Source of the DNA: Tunturibacter gelidoferens
GTDB lineage: Bacteria; Acidobacteriota; Terriglobia; Terriglobales; Acidobacteriaceae
DNA length: 64,000 nucleotides
Assembly: GCF_040358255.1 (NCBI RefSeq)
Contig: NZ_CP132938.1
Coordinates: 992,001-1,056,000, forward strand
Direction: 5' to 3'
Within the stretch, counting starts at the first letter, position 1, and each line of letters starts with the position of its first letter. Shown piece by piece: positions 16,960-25,721 of this stretch. Both the position numbers and the translations under genes were made by a program. The notes under the pieces are model-generated. The model did no database searches and had not been told where the DNA came from. It worked only from the letters and a program-made list of their open reading frames with translations.

Positions 16960-17799
16960 ATGAGTTGGTTCAAGCGCGAAGATAACGAGATCGTCAATGA
17001 CTCGGAGAAGACGGTTCGGACCGAGGGACTGTGGATCCGTTGCCCCGACTGCGGCAAGATTCTATTCAAGGCCGAGCTTGAAGCGAACCAGCACGTCTGT
17101 TGGCATTGCGGTCATCACTTCCGCGTTGATGCTCGTACGCGCATTGAGAACTTGCTGGAGCCGGGGTATGAGCTTGTCGACCTGGAACTTCGCTCGACCG
17201 ATCCGTTGAACTTTACCGATCTGAAGCCCTACAAGCGGCGGCTTGCGGAGGCACAGACGAAGACGGGCCTGAACGACGCAATCGTCAACGCAATTGGGCA
17301 GCTTGGGCCGCACAGCGTTGTCCTGAGCGTAATGGAGTACGCCTTTATCGGCGGGAGCATGGGCGCAGTTGTTGGGGAGACGATTGCGCGTGCGGTCGAC
17401 CGCTCGCTGGCTACACGACATCCGCTAATCATCGTTGCGGCCTCGGGTGGCGCGCGCATGATGGAGGGCATCGCTTCGCTGATGCAGCTGGCGAAGATCT
17501 CTGCGGGCCTGGCGCGCCTGGATGACGCGAAGATTCCTTATATCTCCGTGATGACGGATCCGACTACGGGTGGCGTCACTGCAAGCTTTGCTATGCTTGG
17601 CGACCTGAATATTGCAGAGCCGGGGGCGTTGATTGGCTTCGCGGGTCCGCGCGTGATTGAGCAGACGATTCGGCAGAAGCTGCCGGAGGGCTTTCAAAGA
17701 TCAGAGTTCTTGCTTGAGCATGGGTTTCTTGATGCGATTGTCTCGCGCAAAGAGATGAAAGAGTATCTTTCGCAGACCCTAAGCTGGATGGGCGCTTAG
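16960..17799 (+). CDS. accD: Acetyl-CoA carboxylase carboxyltransferase subunit beta
   Basis: 279 residues, normal for AccD. The N-terminal four-cysteine zinc ribbon is present (CPDCGK ... CWHCGHH, residues 27-49). The crotonase-like core has GAVVGETIARA, SGGARMMEGIASLMQ and DPTTGGVTASFAMLGD, the glycine-rich oxyanion elements. With AccA it transfers the carboxyl group from biotin to acetyl-CoA, the first step of fatty acid synthesis. AAAGGG precedes ATG. accA is not in the window. Confidence 0.97.
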   Translation: MSWFKREDNEIVNDSEKTVRTEGLWIRCPDCGKILFKAELEANQHVCWHCGHHFRVDARTRIENLLEPGYELVDLELRSTDPLNFTDLKPYKRRLAEAQTKTGLNDAIVNAIGQLGPHSVVLSVMEYAFIGGSMGAVVGETIARAVDRSLATRHPLIIVAASGGARMMEGIASLMQLAKISAGLARLDDAKIPYISVMTDPTTGGVTASFAMLGDLNIAEPGALIGFAGPRVIEQTIRQKLPEGFQRSEFLLEHGFLDAIVSRKEMKEYLSQTLSWMGA

Positions 17800-17821
17800 G
17801 CGCGCGCCTTGTGAATCGCAT

Positions 17822-18679
17822 ATGCAATCGGCGAGTCCATCACGCACAGCGCTTCGCGTAGCACTACGCCGTGCGGCGCACCAACTCTACGACGCAAAGC
17901 CTCTCGTCTTCGAAGACCCTGTTGCAGTCCCCATCCTCGGCGACTCCTACGCGGAGGAATTACGCCGGACTCCAACTCGCAATCCAGATCGAAAGGATCG
18001 GCCGTTCTCTGTTGCTCTGCGCGCTTTCCTGGTTGCACGTAGTCGCTACGCCGAAGACACTCTTGCTCAAGCTGTCTCTCAGGGAGTCAGCCAGTATGTT
18101 GTGCTGGGGGCGGGCCTCGATACGTTTGCCCATCGCAATCCCTATCCGCAACTTCGCGTCTTCGAGGTGGATCACCCGGCGACGCAACAGTGGAAGCGCG
18201 AGCTTCTTGAGAGCACTGCGCTAACTGCGCCAGAAAACCTTACTTATGTGTCGGTGAACTTTGAGGAGCAGACTCTGCTCGATCAGCTGGAGGCGGGCGG
18301 GTTCAACGCGAAGGTGCCGGCGGTGTTCGCGTGGCTTGGCGTGGTCCCGTACCTTACGCTTGAGGCCTTCCGCGCTACGGTGGGGTTCCTTACATCGCAG
18401 GCTGCCGGCAGTGCGCTCGTTCTGGACTACGGGCAGCCTCGGTCGGCGCTTCCGTTCTTTGAGCAGTTGGCCCATGATTCTCTTGCTTCGCGGGTGCAAC
18501 AGGCCGGAGAGCCGTTCAAGCTCTTCTTCACTCCAGCTGAGATCGCTATAGAACTCAGCACTTTTCGCGCTCTTGAAGATCTTGGGTCGGCTGAGATCAA
18601 TGCCCGCTACTTCGCTGATCGGGCCGACTCGCTGAAAGTCCTTGGGAGTGCCGGGCGGTTGCTTCGTGCATGGCTGTGA
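17822..18679 (+). CDS. SAM-dependent methyltransferase, leucine carboxyl methyltransferase (LCMT/TIGR00027) type
   Basis: 285 residues. Signature elements of the family are in order: RAFLVARSRYAEDTLAQAV, then VVLGAGLDTFAHR (SAM-binding motif I, near residue 95), VFEVDHPATQQWKRELL and a LAWLGVVPYL-like motif (FAWLGVVPYLTLEAF). Related proteins methylate free carboxylates or modify polyketide-type products. It lies 22 bp behind accD and may be co-transcribed. Substrate unknown. Confidence 0.88.
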   Translation: MQSASPSRTALRVALRRAAHQLYDAKPLVFEDPVAVPILGDSYAEELRRTPTRNPDRKDRPFSVALRAFLVARSRYAEDTLAQAVSQGVSQYVVLGAGLDTFAHRNPYPQLRVFEVDHPATQQWKRELLESTALTAPENLTYVSVNFEEQTLLDQLEAGGFNAKVPAVFAWLGVVPYLTLEAFRATVGFLTSQAAGSALVLDYGQPRSALPFFEQLAHDSLASRVQQAGEPFKLFFTPAEIAIELSTFRALEDLGSAEINARYFADRADSLKVLGSAGRLLRAWL

Positions 18680-18796
18680 GGATCGGCGGAGAGCCGACCA
18701 TCGTAGGATTGAGTAACTAGTTGCGAACTCGCTTTCGACTGTTCGTCGATAGATGAGCGATGAACGCTGCAAGCACAAACAGGAGACGAGTGTCGC

Positions 18797-19363
18797 ATGA
18801 CGAAGACGAAGAACGCTGTTCACCGCTGCGCATGGGCCGACAACGATCCATTGATGCAGGACTATCACGACGAAGAGTGGGGCGTGCCGGAGCGCGACGG
18901 TCGCGCGCTTTGGGAGGCGTTGATGCTCGACGGCTTTCAGGCTGGACTGTCCTGGCTCACCATCTTGCGGAAGCGCGAGGCTTTTCGTAAAGCCTTCCGT
19001 AACTTCGATCCGAAGAAGGTGGCACGGATGGGGGAAGGTGACATAGAGCGCCTGCTACAGAATGAAGGCATCATCCGCTCGCGCGCCAAGATCGAAGCGA
19101 CCATCAATGGGGCGCGGATTTATATGGCAATGGCGGATGCGGGAGAAGACTTTTCGGCTTACGTATGGAAGATGGCTGGTGGTAACCCTATTCAAAATAG
19201 CGGGCCGGTTCCGGCGAAGACTGAGTTGTCGGAGGAGATCTCTGCAGCGCTGAAGAAGCGTGGCTTCAAGTTTGTCGGACCCGTCATCGTGTATGCGTGG
19301 ATGCAGGCCGTTGGCATCGTGAATGACCATAGCCCTGATTGCTTTCGGCGTAAGACCGTCTGA
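18797..19363 (+). CDS. tag: DNA-3-methyladenine glycosylase I
   Basis: 188 residues. The HhH-type glycosylase shows CAWADNDPLMQDYHDEEWG and FQAGLSWLTILRKREAF. The zinc-snap ligands are in place: Cys in HRCAW and His in YHDEE near the N-terminus, His and Cys in NDHSPDCF at the C-terminus. It removes 3-methyladenine from alkylated DNA to start base excision repair. AGGAGACGAG lies ahead of ATG 18797. Confidence 0.96.
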   Translation: MTKTKNAVHRCAWADNDPLMQDYHDEEWGVPERDGRALWEALMLDGFQAGLSWLTILRKREAFRKAFRNFDPKKVARMGEGDIERLLQNEGIIRSRAKIEATINGARIYMAMADAGEDFSAYVWKMAGGNPIQNSGPVPAKTELSEEISAALKKRGFKFVGPVIVYAWMQAVGIVNDHSPDCFRRKTV

Positions 19364-19411
19364 GCGGTCCGCAGTTTTTCGCTAGAGTAGCGCTGTACTG
19401 ACGTGAGTCTG

Positions 19412-19813
19412 TTATTGGGCGGCTTTGGTGGCAAACATACCTGCGGCGGCGAGGTTCGCGGTCAGCTCTGCTGGGAAGCCGTGTCGTTGCTCCAGCCACG
19501 CGGGATCGTTCCAAGAGAGCAGCACCTTGCCGTCGGCTCCTTCAGCAACGAGAATCTTTAGTGGAAGATCGAGGGCTGCACTGGGCGCGGCAAGCATGAC
19601 GGGAGTACCTGCCTTCGGGCTTCCGAAGATCAACAGCTTTGTAGGGCTCATCTCCAGGCCCGCTGCGGCCGCTTCGCCGGAATGGTCTACGGCTGCAAAC
19701 AGCTTGACACCCTTCTCTTTGAGGAGAGCCTCCAGCCGGGAGACAGTTTCGTCGACGGAGTAGCGGCTGGTGCAGGTTTTTATTCCTTCGCGGGTCTGCT
19801 GGTCAGTCATCAT
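19412..19813 (-). CDS. DUF302 domain-containing protein
   Basis: 133 residues. The DUF302 pattern is clear: SVDETVSRLEALLKEKGVKLFAAVDHSGEA, KLLIFGSPKAGTPVM, LPLKILVAEGADGKVLLSWNDP. This small cytoplasmic fold is often found near stress or respiration genes, but its function is unknown. ATG codons at 19813 and 19810 are both possible behind GGAGG. It converges with tag and is followed upstream by a palindromic repeat. Confidence 0.9.
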   Translation of the reverse strand: MMTDQQTREGIKTCTSRYSVDETVSRLEALLKEKGVKLFAAVDHSGEAAAAGLEMSPTKLLIFGSPKAGTPVMLAAPSAALDLPLKILVAEGADGKVLLSWNDPAWLEQRHGFPAELTANLAAAGMFATKAAQ

Positions 19814-19849
19814 CAAACCTCCGAGATAAGTTTGGCCACCTAACGAAGA

Positions 19850-19869
19850 TACCCCCTTGGAAGGGGGTA
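19850..19869. repeat. TACCCCC/GGGGGTA inverted repeat, copy 2
   Basis: A 20-bp near-perfect palindrome (TACCCCCTT GG AAGGGGGTA) 33 bp past the M28 peptidase stop and about 37 bp ahead of the DUF302 start. It is related to the hairpin at 2643-2660. It could end the peptidase transcript. Confidence 0.6.
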
Positions 19870-19902
19870 CCTGGGCGTTCGTACTGAGAGTTATTCGTGT
19901 TT

Positions 19903-21690
19903 TTATTTCACTCCGTCGGCGGGAGGAGCTGCGTTCGGATAGATCCCGGGAATCGGCGCGGTCATTTGCTTCTCCAACTCTGGATGTGGGAAGGGCTTGC
20001 GCGGCATCATGGCCTCGCGCTCGCTGGTGTTGTAGAGGAAGATCGCCTCAATGACAGCTGCCTGCTCGAGGTCGAGCGCGTGCAGACGGTCGTAGGTGTC
20101 CATGTCGGAGTGATGGGTTCGCGTGTCGTAGTCCATCGGATCCTGAATGTACTGGAAGCCGGGTAGACCAACCGCATCGAACGACAAGTGATCGGTGCCT
20201 CCGGTGTTGCGGTAGGAGATCGTCGTTACGCCGAGATCGGCAAGTGGCGCGATCCACTGCTTGAAGATCGGAGCGATGGCCCAATTTTCCTGCGTGTAGA
20301 CGCCGCGTACTTTGCCGGTCCCGTTGTCCAGGTTGTAGTAGGCGTCGAGGGTCTCCCACTCCTTCGTTGTGGAGAGAGCTCCGTGCTGACGCAGGAAGGA
20401 AGGCACACTTGCCGGCTCGGGAACCTTTGGCTCAGCGAAGGTTCCGAAGTGCTGTTTGACGTATCCCTGTGAACCGAAGAGACCTTGCTCTTCGCCGGAC
20501 CACAGGGCGATACGGATGGTGCGCTTTGGCTTGATGCCCAGCGACTTCAGGATTCGAACCGCCTCCATTGCGACGATCGAACCTGCACCGTTGTCGGTCG
20601 CGCCCGTGCCCGAGATCCAGCTATCGAGATGGCCGCCGACCATGACTACCTGATCCTTCAGCTTTGGATCGGTGCCGGGAATCTCGGCGACGGTGTCGAA
20701 GCCATGCTCGTGGTCGCCGGTGAACTTCGTCTCGATGTTGAGTTCGAGCGTGACTGGTACGTGGTTTTCTACCAGGCGTCCCAGGCGGTTGTAGTGCTCG
20801 ATCATCATTACGGCGTTGGGGATGGTGACTGCGTTTTCCTTCTTCTGTGCATCACGGGCGAGGTTTGCTCCGTTGTCATCGAAGATGATGCCGGTTCCCC
20901 CACCGTCGCCGCCATCGCGGCTCGGTGTCAGCACGGCGAGCGAGCCTTCGTCTGCCATCATCTTGAGTGCGGCTTTGCGAATCTCGGCGATCTTCATACG
21001 GTCGGCGAGAAACTTTGCAAACTCCGGAGAGCCCGGGGTGTAGCGTCCACCGCGCGCTTCATAGGTTTCCATCTCCTTGAGTTCTGCGTCGGTATAGCGG
21101 CGGAATAGCGGGTCGGTGATGTCGGGGGTGGGACGCATTGCGCCAAGGAGGACGATTTTGCCTTTGAGCGTGCCTTTGTACTTTTCAAGGTCGCCCATCT
21201 CCTGGACGTTCATGTAAACCACCTCGCCGGTGACTGGGCCGTTGGTGGACGGAGACCAAGGGGCAGCCTGCGCCCACAGCGGTTCGGGATCGGGCGATAC
21301 CATTCGCACCCAGGTGTTGATCTGCTGCCAGCCCATCCCGAATTCGCCCCAGTCTTCGAGGTGCGCGTTTTCGAGGCCAATCTTCGTCAGGGTGTCGCGG
21401 GTCCAGGCGTTGGCCTTCGCCATATTCGGCGAGCCGGTAAGACGCGGTCCGATTCCGTCAGCCAGTGCTCCACCAAACTCCATGACGTGGGAGTGTTTGA
21501 AGCCCTCTTCGCGGATGCGCGCATACATCGTGAGATCGATGTTCTCGGTCGCTGGCTGCGGTCCGTAGTAGGAATGCGTCTCGGCGGCGGCATCTTTGGC
21601 TTTCTTGTCGGCGGCGACGGAGGGAACGGCGAGGCTCGCAATTGCGGCCGCACTGCAGCCCCAACGCGCAAAGGCACGAACGAATGACAT
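19903..21690 (-). CDS. Secreted M28-family metallopeptidase with PA insertion
   Basis: 595 residues. A signal peptide (CSAAAIASLAVPSVAA) is followed by a PA-type insertion in the first half and a zinc aminopeptidase core. Probable zinc ligands: His in GGHLDSW (about 351), Asp in GATDNGAGS (about 363), Glu pair in SGEEQG (about 397), and the late His in HHSDMDTYD (about 525). Such enzymes release amino acids from peptides in the periplasm or medium. The frame is open 36 codons further up, but GGAGG supports ATG 21690. Confidence 0.92.
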   Translation of the reverse strand: MSFVRAFARWGCSAAAIASLAVPSVAADKKAKDAAAETHSYYGPQPATENIDLTMYARIREEGFKHSHVMEFGGALADGIGPRLTGSPNMAKANAWTRDTLTKIGLENAHLEDWGEFGMGWQQINTWVRMVSPDPEPLWAQAAPWSPSTNGPVTGEVVYMNVQEMGDLEKYKGTLKGKIVLLGAMRPTPDITDPLFRRYTDAELKEMETYEARGGRYTPGSPEFAKFLADRMKIAEIRKAALKMMADEGSLAVLTPSRDGGDGGGTGIIFDDNGANLARDAQKKENAVTIPNAVMMIEHYNRLGRLVENHVPVTLELNIETKFTGDHEHGFDTVAEIPGTDPKLKDQVVMVGGHLDSWISGTGATDNGAGSIVAMEAVRILKSLGIKPKRTIRIALWSGEEQGLFGSQGYVKQHFGTFAEPKVPEPASVPSFLRQHGALSTTKEWETLDAYYNLDNGTGKVRGVYTQENWAIAPIFKQWIAPLADLGVTTISYRNTGGTDHLSFDAVGLPGFQYIQDPMDYDTRTHHSDMDTYDRLHALDLEQAAVIEAIFLYNTSEREAMMPRKPFPHPELEKQMTAPIPGIYPNAAPPADGVK

Positions 21691-21811
21691 ACTTGATGGT
21701 CCTCCAGGAAGTGTTTCTGAGAGCGAAGAATAGCAGATATCACCGACCGACCGCATCGAGCCATTACCTCTCAATTTTGCTGGGCCGCTCGAATGCATTG
21801 TGGAGGGATTC

Positions 21812-22129
21812 TTAGCTTTTGCGAAGCTGCCGGCGTATCCAGAGGGTACCGAGGTACGAGAGCGTCACCAGCAACACCAGCACACCCACCGGGAGTCCGA
21901 CCCGCGTGTAAGTTAGCGAGAAATCAACCGCATGGTGTGTTGCCGTGTTGTAGAAGAGAATTCCGAGGATTGCGCAGAAGGTCGCCGCGAAGAAGGCCGC
22001 AAACCCTAGCGCAAAACTCATCAGAAGGCTGGTAAACCAGCCGAGGTCGCCCAAAGGCACACCAAAGAGATATCCTGCGCCAAAGGTTCGAGGTGAGGCC
22101 GAGGTTTCGTTCTGCGATGCTTGCGCCAT
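21812..22129 (-). CDS. Small two-helix membrane protein, unknown
   Basis: 105 residues. Two long hydrophobic segments (SLLMSFALGFAAFFAATFCAI and VGLPVGVLVLLVTLSYLGTL) are joined by a short periplasmic loop, with a basic end RRQLRKS. No family recognised. Its start codon is only 19 bp from the start of the divergent gene at 22149. Confidence 0.75.
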   Translation of the reverse strand: MAQASQNETSASPRTFGAGYLFGVPLGDLGWFTSLLMSFALGFAAFFAATFCAILGILFYNTATHHAVDFSLTYTRVGLPVGVLVLLVTLSYLGTLWIRRQLRKS

Positions 22130-22148
22130 ACCAGTAGAATACTGCTTT

Positions 22149-22919
22149 ATGGCAGAAGGCGTTCAGAGCGAGTTGGTGCAAGCGGCGCAGGTAATGCGCG
22201 AAGCAGTGGTGCGGCAGGCGCCAAACGGGATTCGCTATGCAGCATTTGGCGATAACACCCTCGAGAATAATGATCTTGAGCACATGGCCCAGGCCGTGCC
22301 GATCGCCATCGCCGGCGCGATTTCGCGCAAAACGTACTATTTTGTACCGCTTGCTTTGAGCGAGGCACGGGGTAGCGAAGCCACGATGGTTGCGCCGGCC
22401 TACACGCCCGAGCTAGGCGATCAGGCCATCTGCCATCGCAACGTAACGCACGATGGCACGGAAGGTGTCTTCATCTCTACGCGGCTGCTGGGGGACCGCT
22501 TCGCCCTGGCCTTCGAGTTCTTCATCAACGTCGGCCATGCCTTTGTCGATGCGGTCGGCGTTCCCCAGGCCTTTGACCAACTTGTCTGGGGACAGGCTCT
22601 GGCTGATGTTCGCGGCGAAACCAGCCAGGATGCCTGGGAGAGTCGCGGTCTAGCCCTTGGCGCTAAGACGGAAAAGATTGATGGCAAACCGGTGATCGAC
22701 GAGAAGGCCAAGACTGCGTTTCTCGAATCCGCCTTCTCCGACGCAATCGCCATCTACCAGCTTTCGCTCTCTGTGGACTTCGACTACTCCGAACTTCGGG
22801 AGCGTGAGTATCCGCTACTCGCGCCGCTGGCCCTTGCGGACCGCCTTCGGCTCGTGGCGCGGCTTTTTCCCCCTAATCCTACGTACGAGTTTTCCATCCG
22901 ATACCGCCGACGCGCCTGA
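22149..22919 (+). CDS. Conserved hypothetical protein
   Basis: 256 residues, soluble, no signal peptide or membrane helix. Recognisable blocks such as AFEFFINVGHAFVDAVGVPQAFDQLVW and SLSVDFDYSELREREYPLLAPLALADRL suggest a real, well-folded protein, but I cannot assign a family. A possible -10 box TAGAAT at 22135-22140 would give a leader of only a few bases. It faces away from the small membrane protein gene at 22129. Confidence 0.7.
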   Translation: MAEGVQSELVQAAQVMREAVVRQAPNGIRYAAFGDNTLENNDLEHMAQAVPIAIAGAISRKTYYFVPLALSEARGSEATMVAPAYTPELGDQAICHRNVTHDGTEGVFISTRLLGDRFALAFEFFINVGHAFVDAVGVPQAFDQLVWGQALADVRGETSQDAWESRGLALGAKTEKIDGKPVIDEKAKTAFLESAFSDAIAIYQLSLSVDFDYSELREREYPLLAPLALADRLRLVARLFPPNPTYEFSIRYRRRA

Positions 22920-23009
22920 GTTCTGACCCCTGGCATTCAATCCCTTAAAGCAAAGGGGCGAAGCTTATAATTTCGCGAGCGGAGTCGGAGATTGGGATGG
23001 AGACGCGCT

Positions 23010-24119
23010 ATGCGCTCGATACGGATTTCGTTTGCGATGACGGCATTCTGTATGTTGACCGGCTATGCTCAGCAATCGCCCTATGCGCAATCGGCGACGC
23101 CTAATGCAGCGCCAGTCGCAGACCCGGCACTTGCCATTCAACCCGCGGTCATGAAAGTGGCGTCAGACGATACGATTTCTGAGGCTAATCGGGAGATGCT
23201 TTCCAAAGATTTAATGGATAAGGTGAGAAGGGCGACCGAACGAGGTGTGAGTTCCCCGGAGTTTCGCATTTCGCAACACGTTGATCACTTTCCCCCACGC
23301 CCTGGGCTTGAACCAGTACTCCCTATGAGTGCGCTTATCGAGTGGACGGGGCCTGGACGCGGTCCTGAACAGCTCTCTGTCGTTGAGTCGATTGGCGACC
23401 TCAGCTTGTCCACTTCGGTGATGGAGCGCGCAATTCAGATGAGCTGGGATGGTCATCGCCTCGCGTGGGAGAGGGATGGGCGTCTGCATCCGGGCCAATA
23501 CCTTTGGCGCATTGCCGTCCACGATGGCAATGGAAGGGTTTTCGCGTCGGCAGCACAGAAGATCGCCGTCGAGGTGCCTCGGCAGGCGTTGATCGAGGTG
23601 AGCAGCGTGATCATGGGCAAGTCGTGCGAGGAGCAGGTTGGATCGGTGAATGGCCTGCGGCGGCGAACGACAGTCGATCGCGACGATGACGAAATACTAC
23701 ATTCGCAGACTGACCCTATGCGTGCGGTAGACTGCAGGATCGAGTCTGAGGCTTCCGATAGGTTCGCGCCATCGGACCGGCTTCATGCTTTTGTGCGGAT
23801 TTATCCAAATGGGAAGCTCGAAAAACGTGGAGCTGCGAGTTGGACCGCAAAGTTTATTTTGCGGTCAAAAGACAATCCCATTGCGACCGAAAAAGAGACA
23901 GCATTCAGAGTTGATTCGGCCTCCGGGTACCTCGCTTACGTAGAGATGTCACTGGACACTCCCGGTATGCCGCCCGGTCAATACGCGCTGGACGTCGTCA
24001 TGCGGGGTCCGGGTATTCGCAAGGAGCTAAAAGAGTCTCGTTCGATCTCGATTCAGCCACCCGTTGCTGCCCAAGAGAAAAATGCCGCGGCGGAGATTCG
24101 CAAACACGTTGACGAATGA
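23010..24119 (+). CDS. Secreted protein, unknown
   Basis: 369 residues with a signal peptide (ISFAMTAFCMLTGYAQQ). The mature part is mainly beta-strand-like, with segments such as GQYLWRIAVHDGNGRVF and PGQYALDVVMRGPGIRKEL that resemble extracellular beta-sandwich domains. A TTG at 22992 is in frame, but GGAG at 22999 supports ATG 23010. TATAAT at 22966-22971 is a good -10 candidate. Its stop overlaps the next start (ATGA), so the truncated thioredoxin gene was translated with it. Confidence 0.75.
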   Translation: MRSIRISFAMTAFCMLTGYAQQSPYAQSATPNAAPVADPALAIQPAVMKVASDDTISEANREMLSKDLMDKVRRATERGVSSPEFRISQHVDHFPPRPGLEPVLPMSALIEWTGPGRGPEQLSVVESIGDLSLSTSVMERAIQMSWDGHRLAWERDGRLHPGQYLWRIAVHDGNGRVFASAAQKIAVEVPRQALIEVSSVIMGKSCEEQVGSVNGLRRRTTVDRDDDEILHSQTDPMRAVDCRIESEASDRFAPSDRLHAFVRIYPNGKLEKRGAASWTAKFILRSKDNPIATEKETAFRVDSASGYLAYVEMSLDTPGMPPGQYALDVVMRGPGIRKELKESRSISIQPPVAAQEKNAAAEIRKHVDE

Positions 24120-24430
24120 GACCGAATCAGCCGAGACACACCCAATCGCTTAGGACGGAGGACGAGAATGCCTGCAATCCGAAACTGCAAACAGTGTTGC
24201 CAGAAGAACCGTATCGCCGCAAATCACCTTTCAGACACTGGCCGTTGCAAGTAGACGCGGCGCTCTTCGATGAGATTGTCCAGAGCTCTCGCGTCCCCGT
24301 TCTCGTCGACTTCTGGGTGGAGTGGTGTGGGCCGTGTCACGCCGCCGCTCCCGAGGTTGCACGCACTGCAAAGGATATGGCCGGCCACGCGCTTGTGTTG
24401 AAAGTTGATACCGACAAGCAGCAGCAGTGA
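24116..24430 (+). pseudogene. Thioredoxin-fold protein, C-terminally truncated
   Basis: 104 residues. The sequence follows thioredoxin-2-type proteins up to VLVDFWVEWCGPCHAAAPEVA and ALVLKVDTDK, with an intact WCGPC redox site, and then stops after QQQ. The missing ~45 residues should hold the cis-proline motif (GIPT) and the last strands, which are needed for a stable fold, so it is probably inactive. No continuation is seen in the other two frames downstream, pointing to deletion or insertion rather than a simple frameshift. Confidence 0.7.
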
Positions 24431-24933
24431 GTGTACCGGGACATGCGTTACGTTGTGGACCTGAGACATCCGTTACAAGCCCCTTGCGGTGGCGATGGGT
24501 TCGCGTTGAGCGGGCACGAGAAGTCATATGTCCAGCCGTCGAGGCTGTGGGAATGTGGGAATCCCGAAGGGATTTCCAAAGAGTGTGGGAAGGGTGGGAA
24601 GCCGGCTTCATGGCTTTCCATGCTCTGTCATTTCCATGGCCTGCTTTTTCGCGCGGCAAGTGCTGAATAATCCGATATGCCGCCACCCAGTGCACTGTGC
24701 CGCACTCGCCACGAGATGCCCATCGGTACTCATCCTTGGCAATGAGTGACTCGGCGATTTAGCACTCAGTGAAGAGGATTCGTGAAGAAAAACACGTTTC
24801 TTTTACCAATTGATTGCGCATGTGAGCTTGCCTCTAAAGATCATTACAGCGGATCCAAGATATTCTTGACAATAAGGCAAAAACAATTGAGTGTCAGTAA
24901 AGTGATAATGCAGATTCAATTGTCCGGTGGCAC
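24431..24933. other. Intergenic region with likely foreign/AT-rich segment
   Basis: No supported gene. The first half has short overlapping open frames and a hairpin AATCCCGAAGGGATT (24560-24574). The second half (24770-24930) is much richer in A/T than the surroundings and holds a TTGACA (24866-24871) and a GATAAT (24904-24909), but these are too far apart (32 bp) to be one promoter. The AT-rich tract probably contains the promoter of the regulator gene. Confidence 0.5.
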
Positions 24934-25581
24934 ATGAAAAAGTTGTCTAACTCCTTGAAAAAAAAGAAACATAATTCAAAAGCTACCGACGCTACCACTG
25001 TGGAAGAATCGATTCGGCCTTATGCAATTGCCGACAAGCTGCGCACCTTGCGCTTGCGCCGCAGCATGGGGCTCGCGCAGCTCGCCGAACACTCCGGATT
25101 TTCACCTGCTATGTTGTCGCGCCTCGAGAATGGCCGACTGGTGCCGACTTTGCCAACACTTACGCGTATTGCCTTGGTCTTCGGCGTTGGACTCGATTAT
25201 TTCTTCACTGATCCGCGGAAGCGTCACGTTGTGGCCATCTCACGGTGCAATGAGCGCAAGGTATTCCCATCCGATCCGAAATCAACTTCTACCTCGTGGT
25301 CCTTCGAAAGCCTCGACTTCCGTGCTAACGAGCGGAAGCTGAATGGCTTCCTGGCACACTTCCGTTCATTGCCTGAGCAGAAACTCACACCGCATTTTCA
25401 TCCAGGTGTAGAGTTGCTGTACCTCATCGAGGGGGAACTGGAGATGACGATCGGTGTTGAAAAGTTCCAGCTCTCAGCCGGAGATTCTGTCTACTTCGAT
25501 TCGCTGCAGAAACATGCCTATCGAAGTCTGGTCAAAACGCCGTGCACCGCAGTTGTGATCACTACGGCATCTTCCACGTAG
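24934..25581 (+). CDS. XRE-family regulator with C-terminal cupin domain
   Basis: 215 residues. A lysine-rich start (KKKKHNSK) precedes an XRE helix-turn-helix (LRTLRLRRSMGLAQLAEHSG, then MLSRLENGRLVPTLPTLTRIA, residues about 34-85). The C-terminal cupin_2 barrel (HFHPGVELLYLIEGELEMTI, LSAGDSVYFDSLQKHAYRS) probably senses a small molecule. This architecture often controls nearby catabolic or stress genes. It lies 140 bp upstream of the carotenoid operon on the same strand and is the natural candidate regulator of it; that link is inference. Confidence 0.9.
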   Translation: MKKLSNSLKKKKHNSKATDATTVEESIRPYAIADKLRTLRLRRSMGLAQLAEHSGFSPAMLSRLENGRLVPTLPTLTRIALVFGVGLDYFFTDPRKRHVVAISRCNERKVFPSDPKSTSTSWSFESLDFRANERKLNGFLAHFRSLPEQKLTPHFHPGVELLYLIEGELEMTIGVEKFQLSAGDSVYFDSLQKHAYRSLVKTPCTAVVITTASST

Positions 25582-25721
25582 GAGAGCATGCTGCGCATGC
25601 GAAATTGGACGTGTTTACGGATCAGCAATCAAAGCTGACTTCTTTGCTTGTGAAGCAAATGATTCCATTTTGAGAGCTCAACTCCCGCCGTAACCTCACC
25701 AGGGGAACCTATGGTTGGGGT

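Noticed and set aside
24427..24666. Two overlapping 79-codon open frames
   Set aside because: Trp/Ser/Arg-rich, no RBS with conserved domain, overlapping in different frames; more likely intergenic repeat-type sequence.
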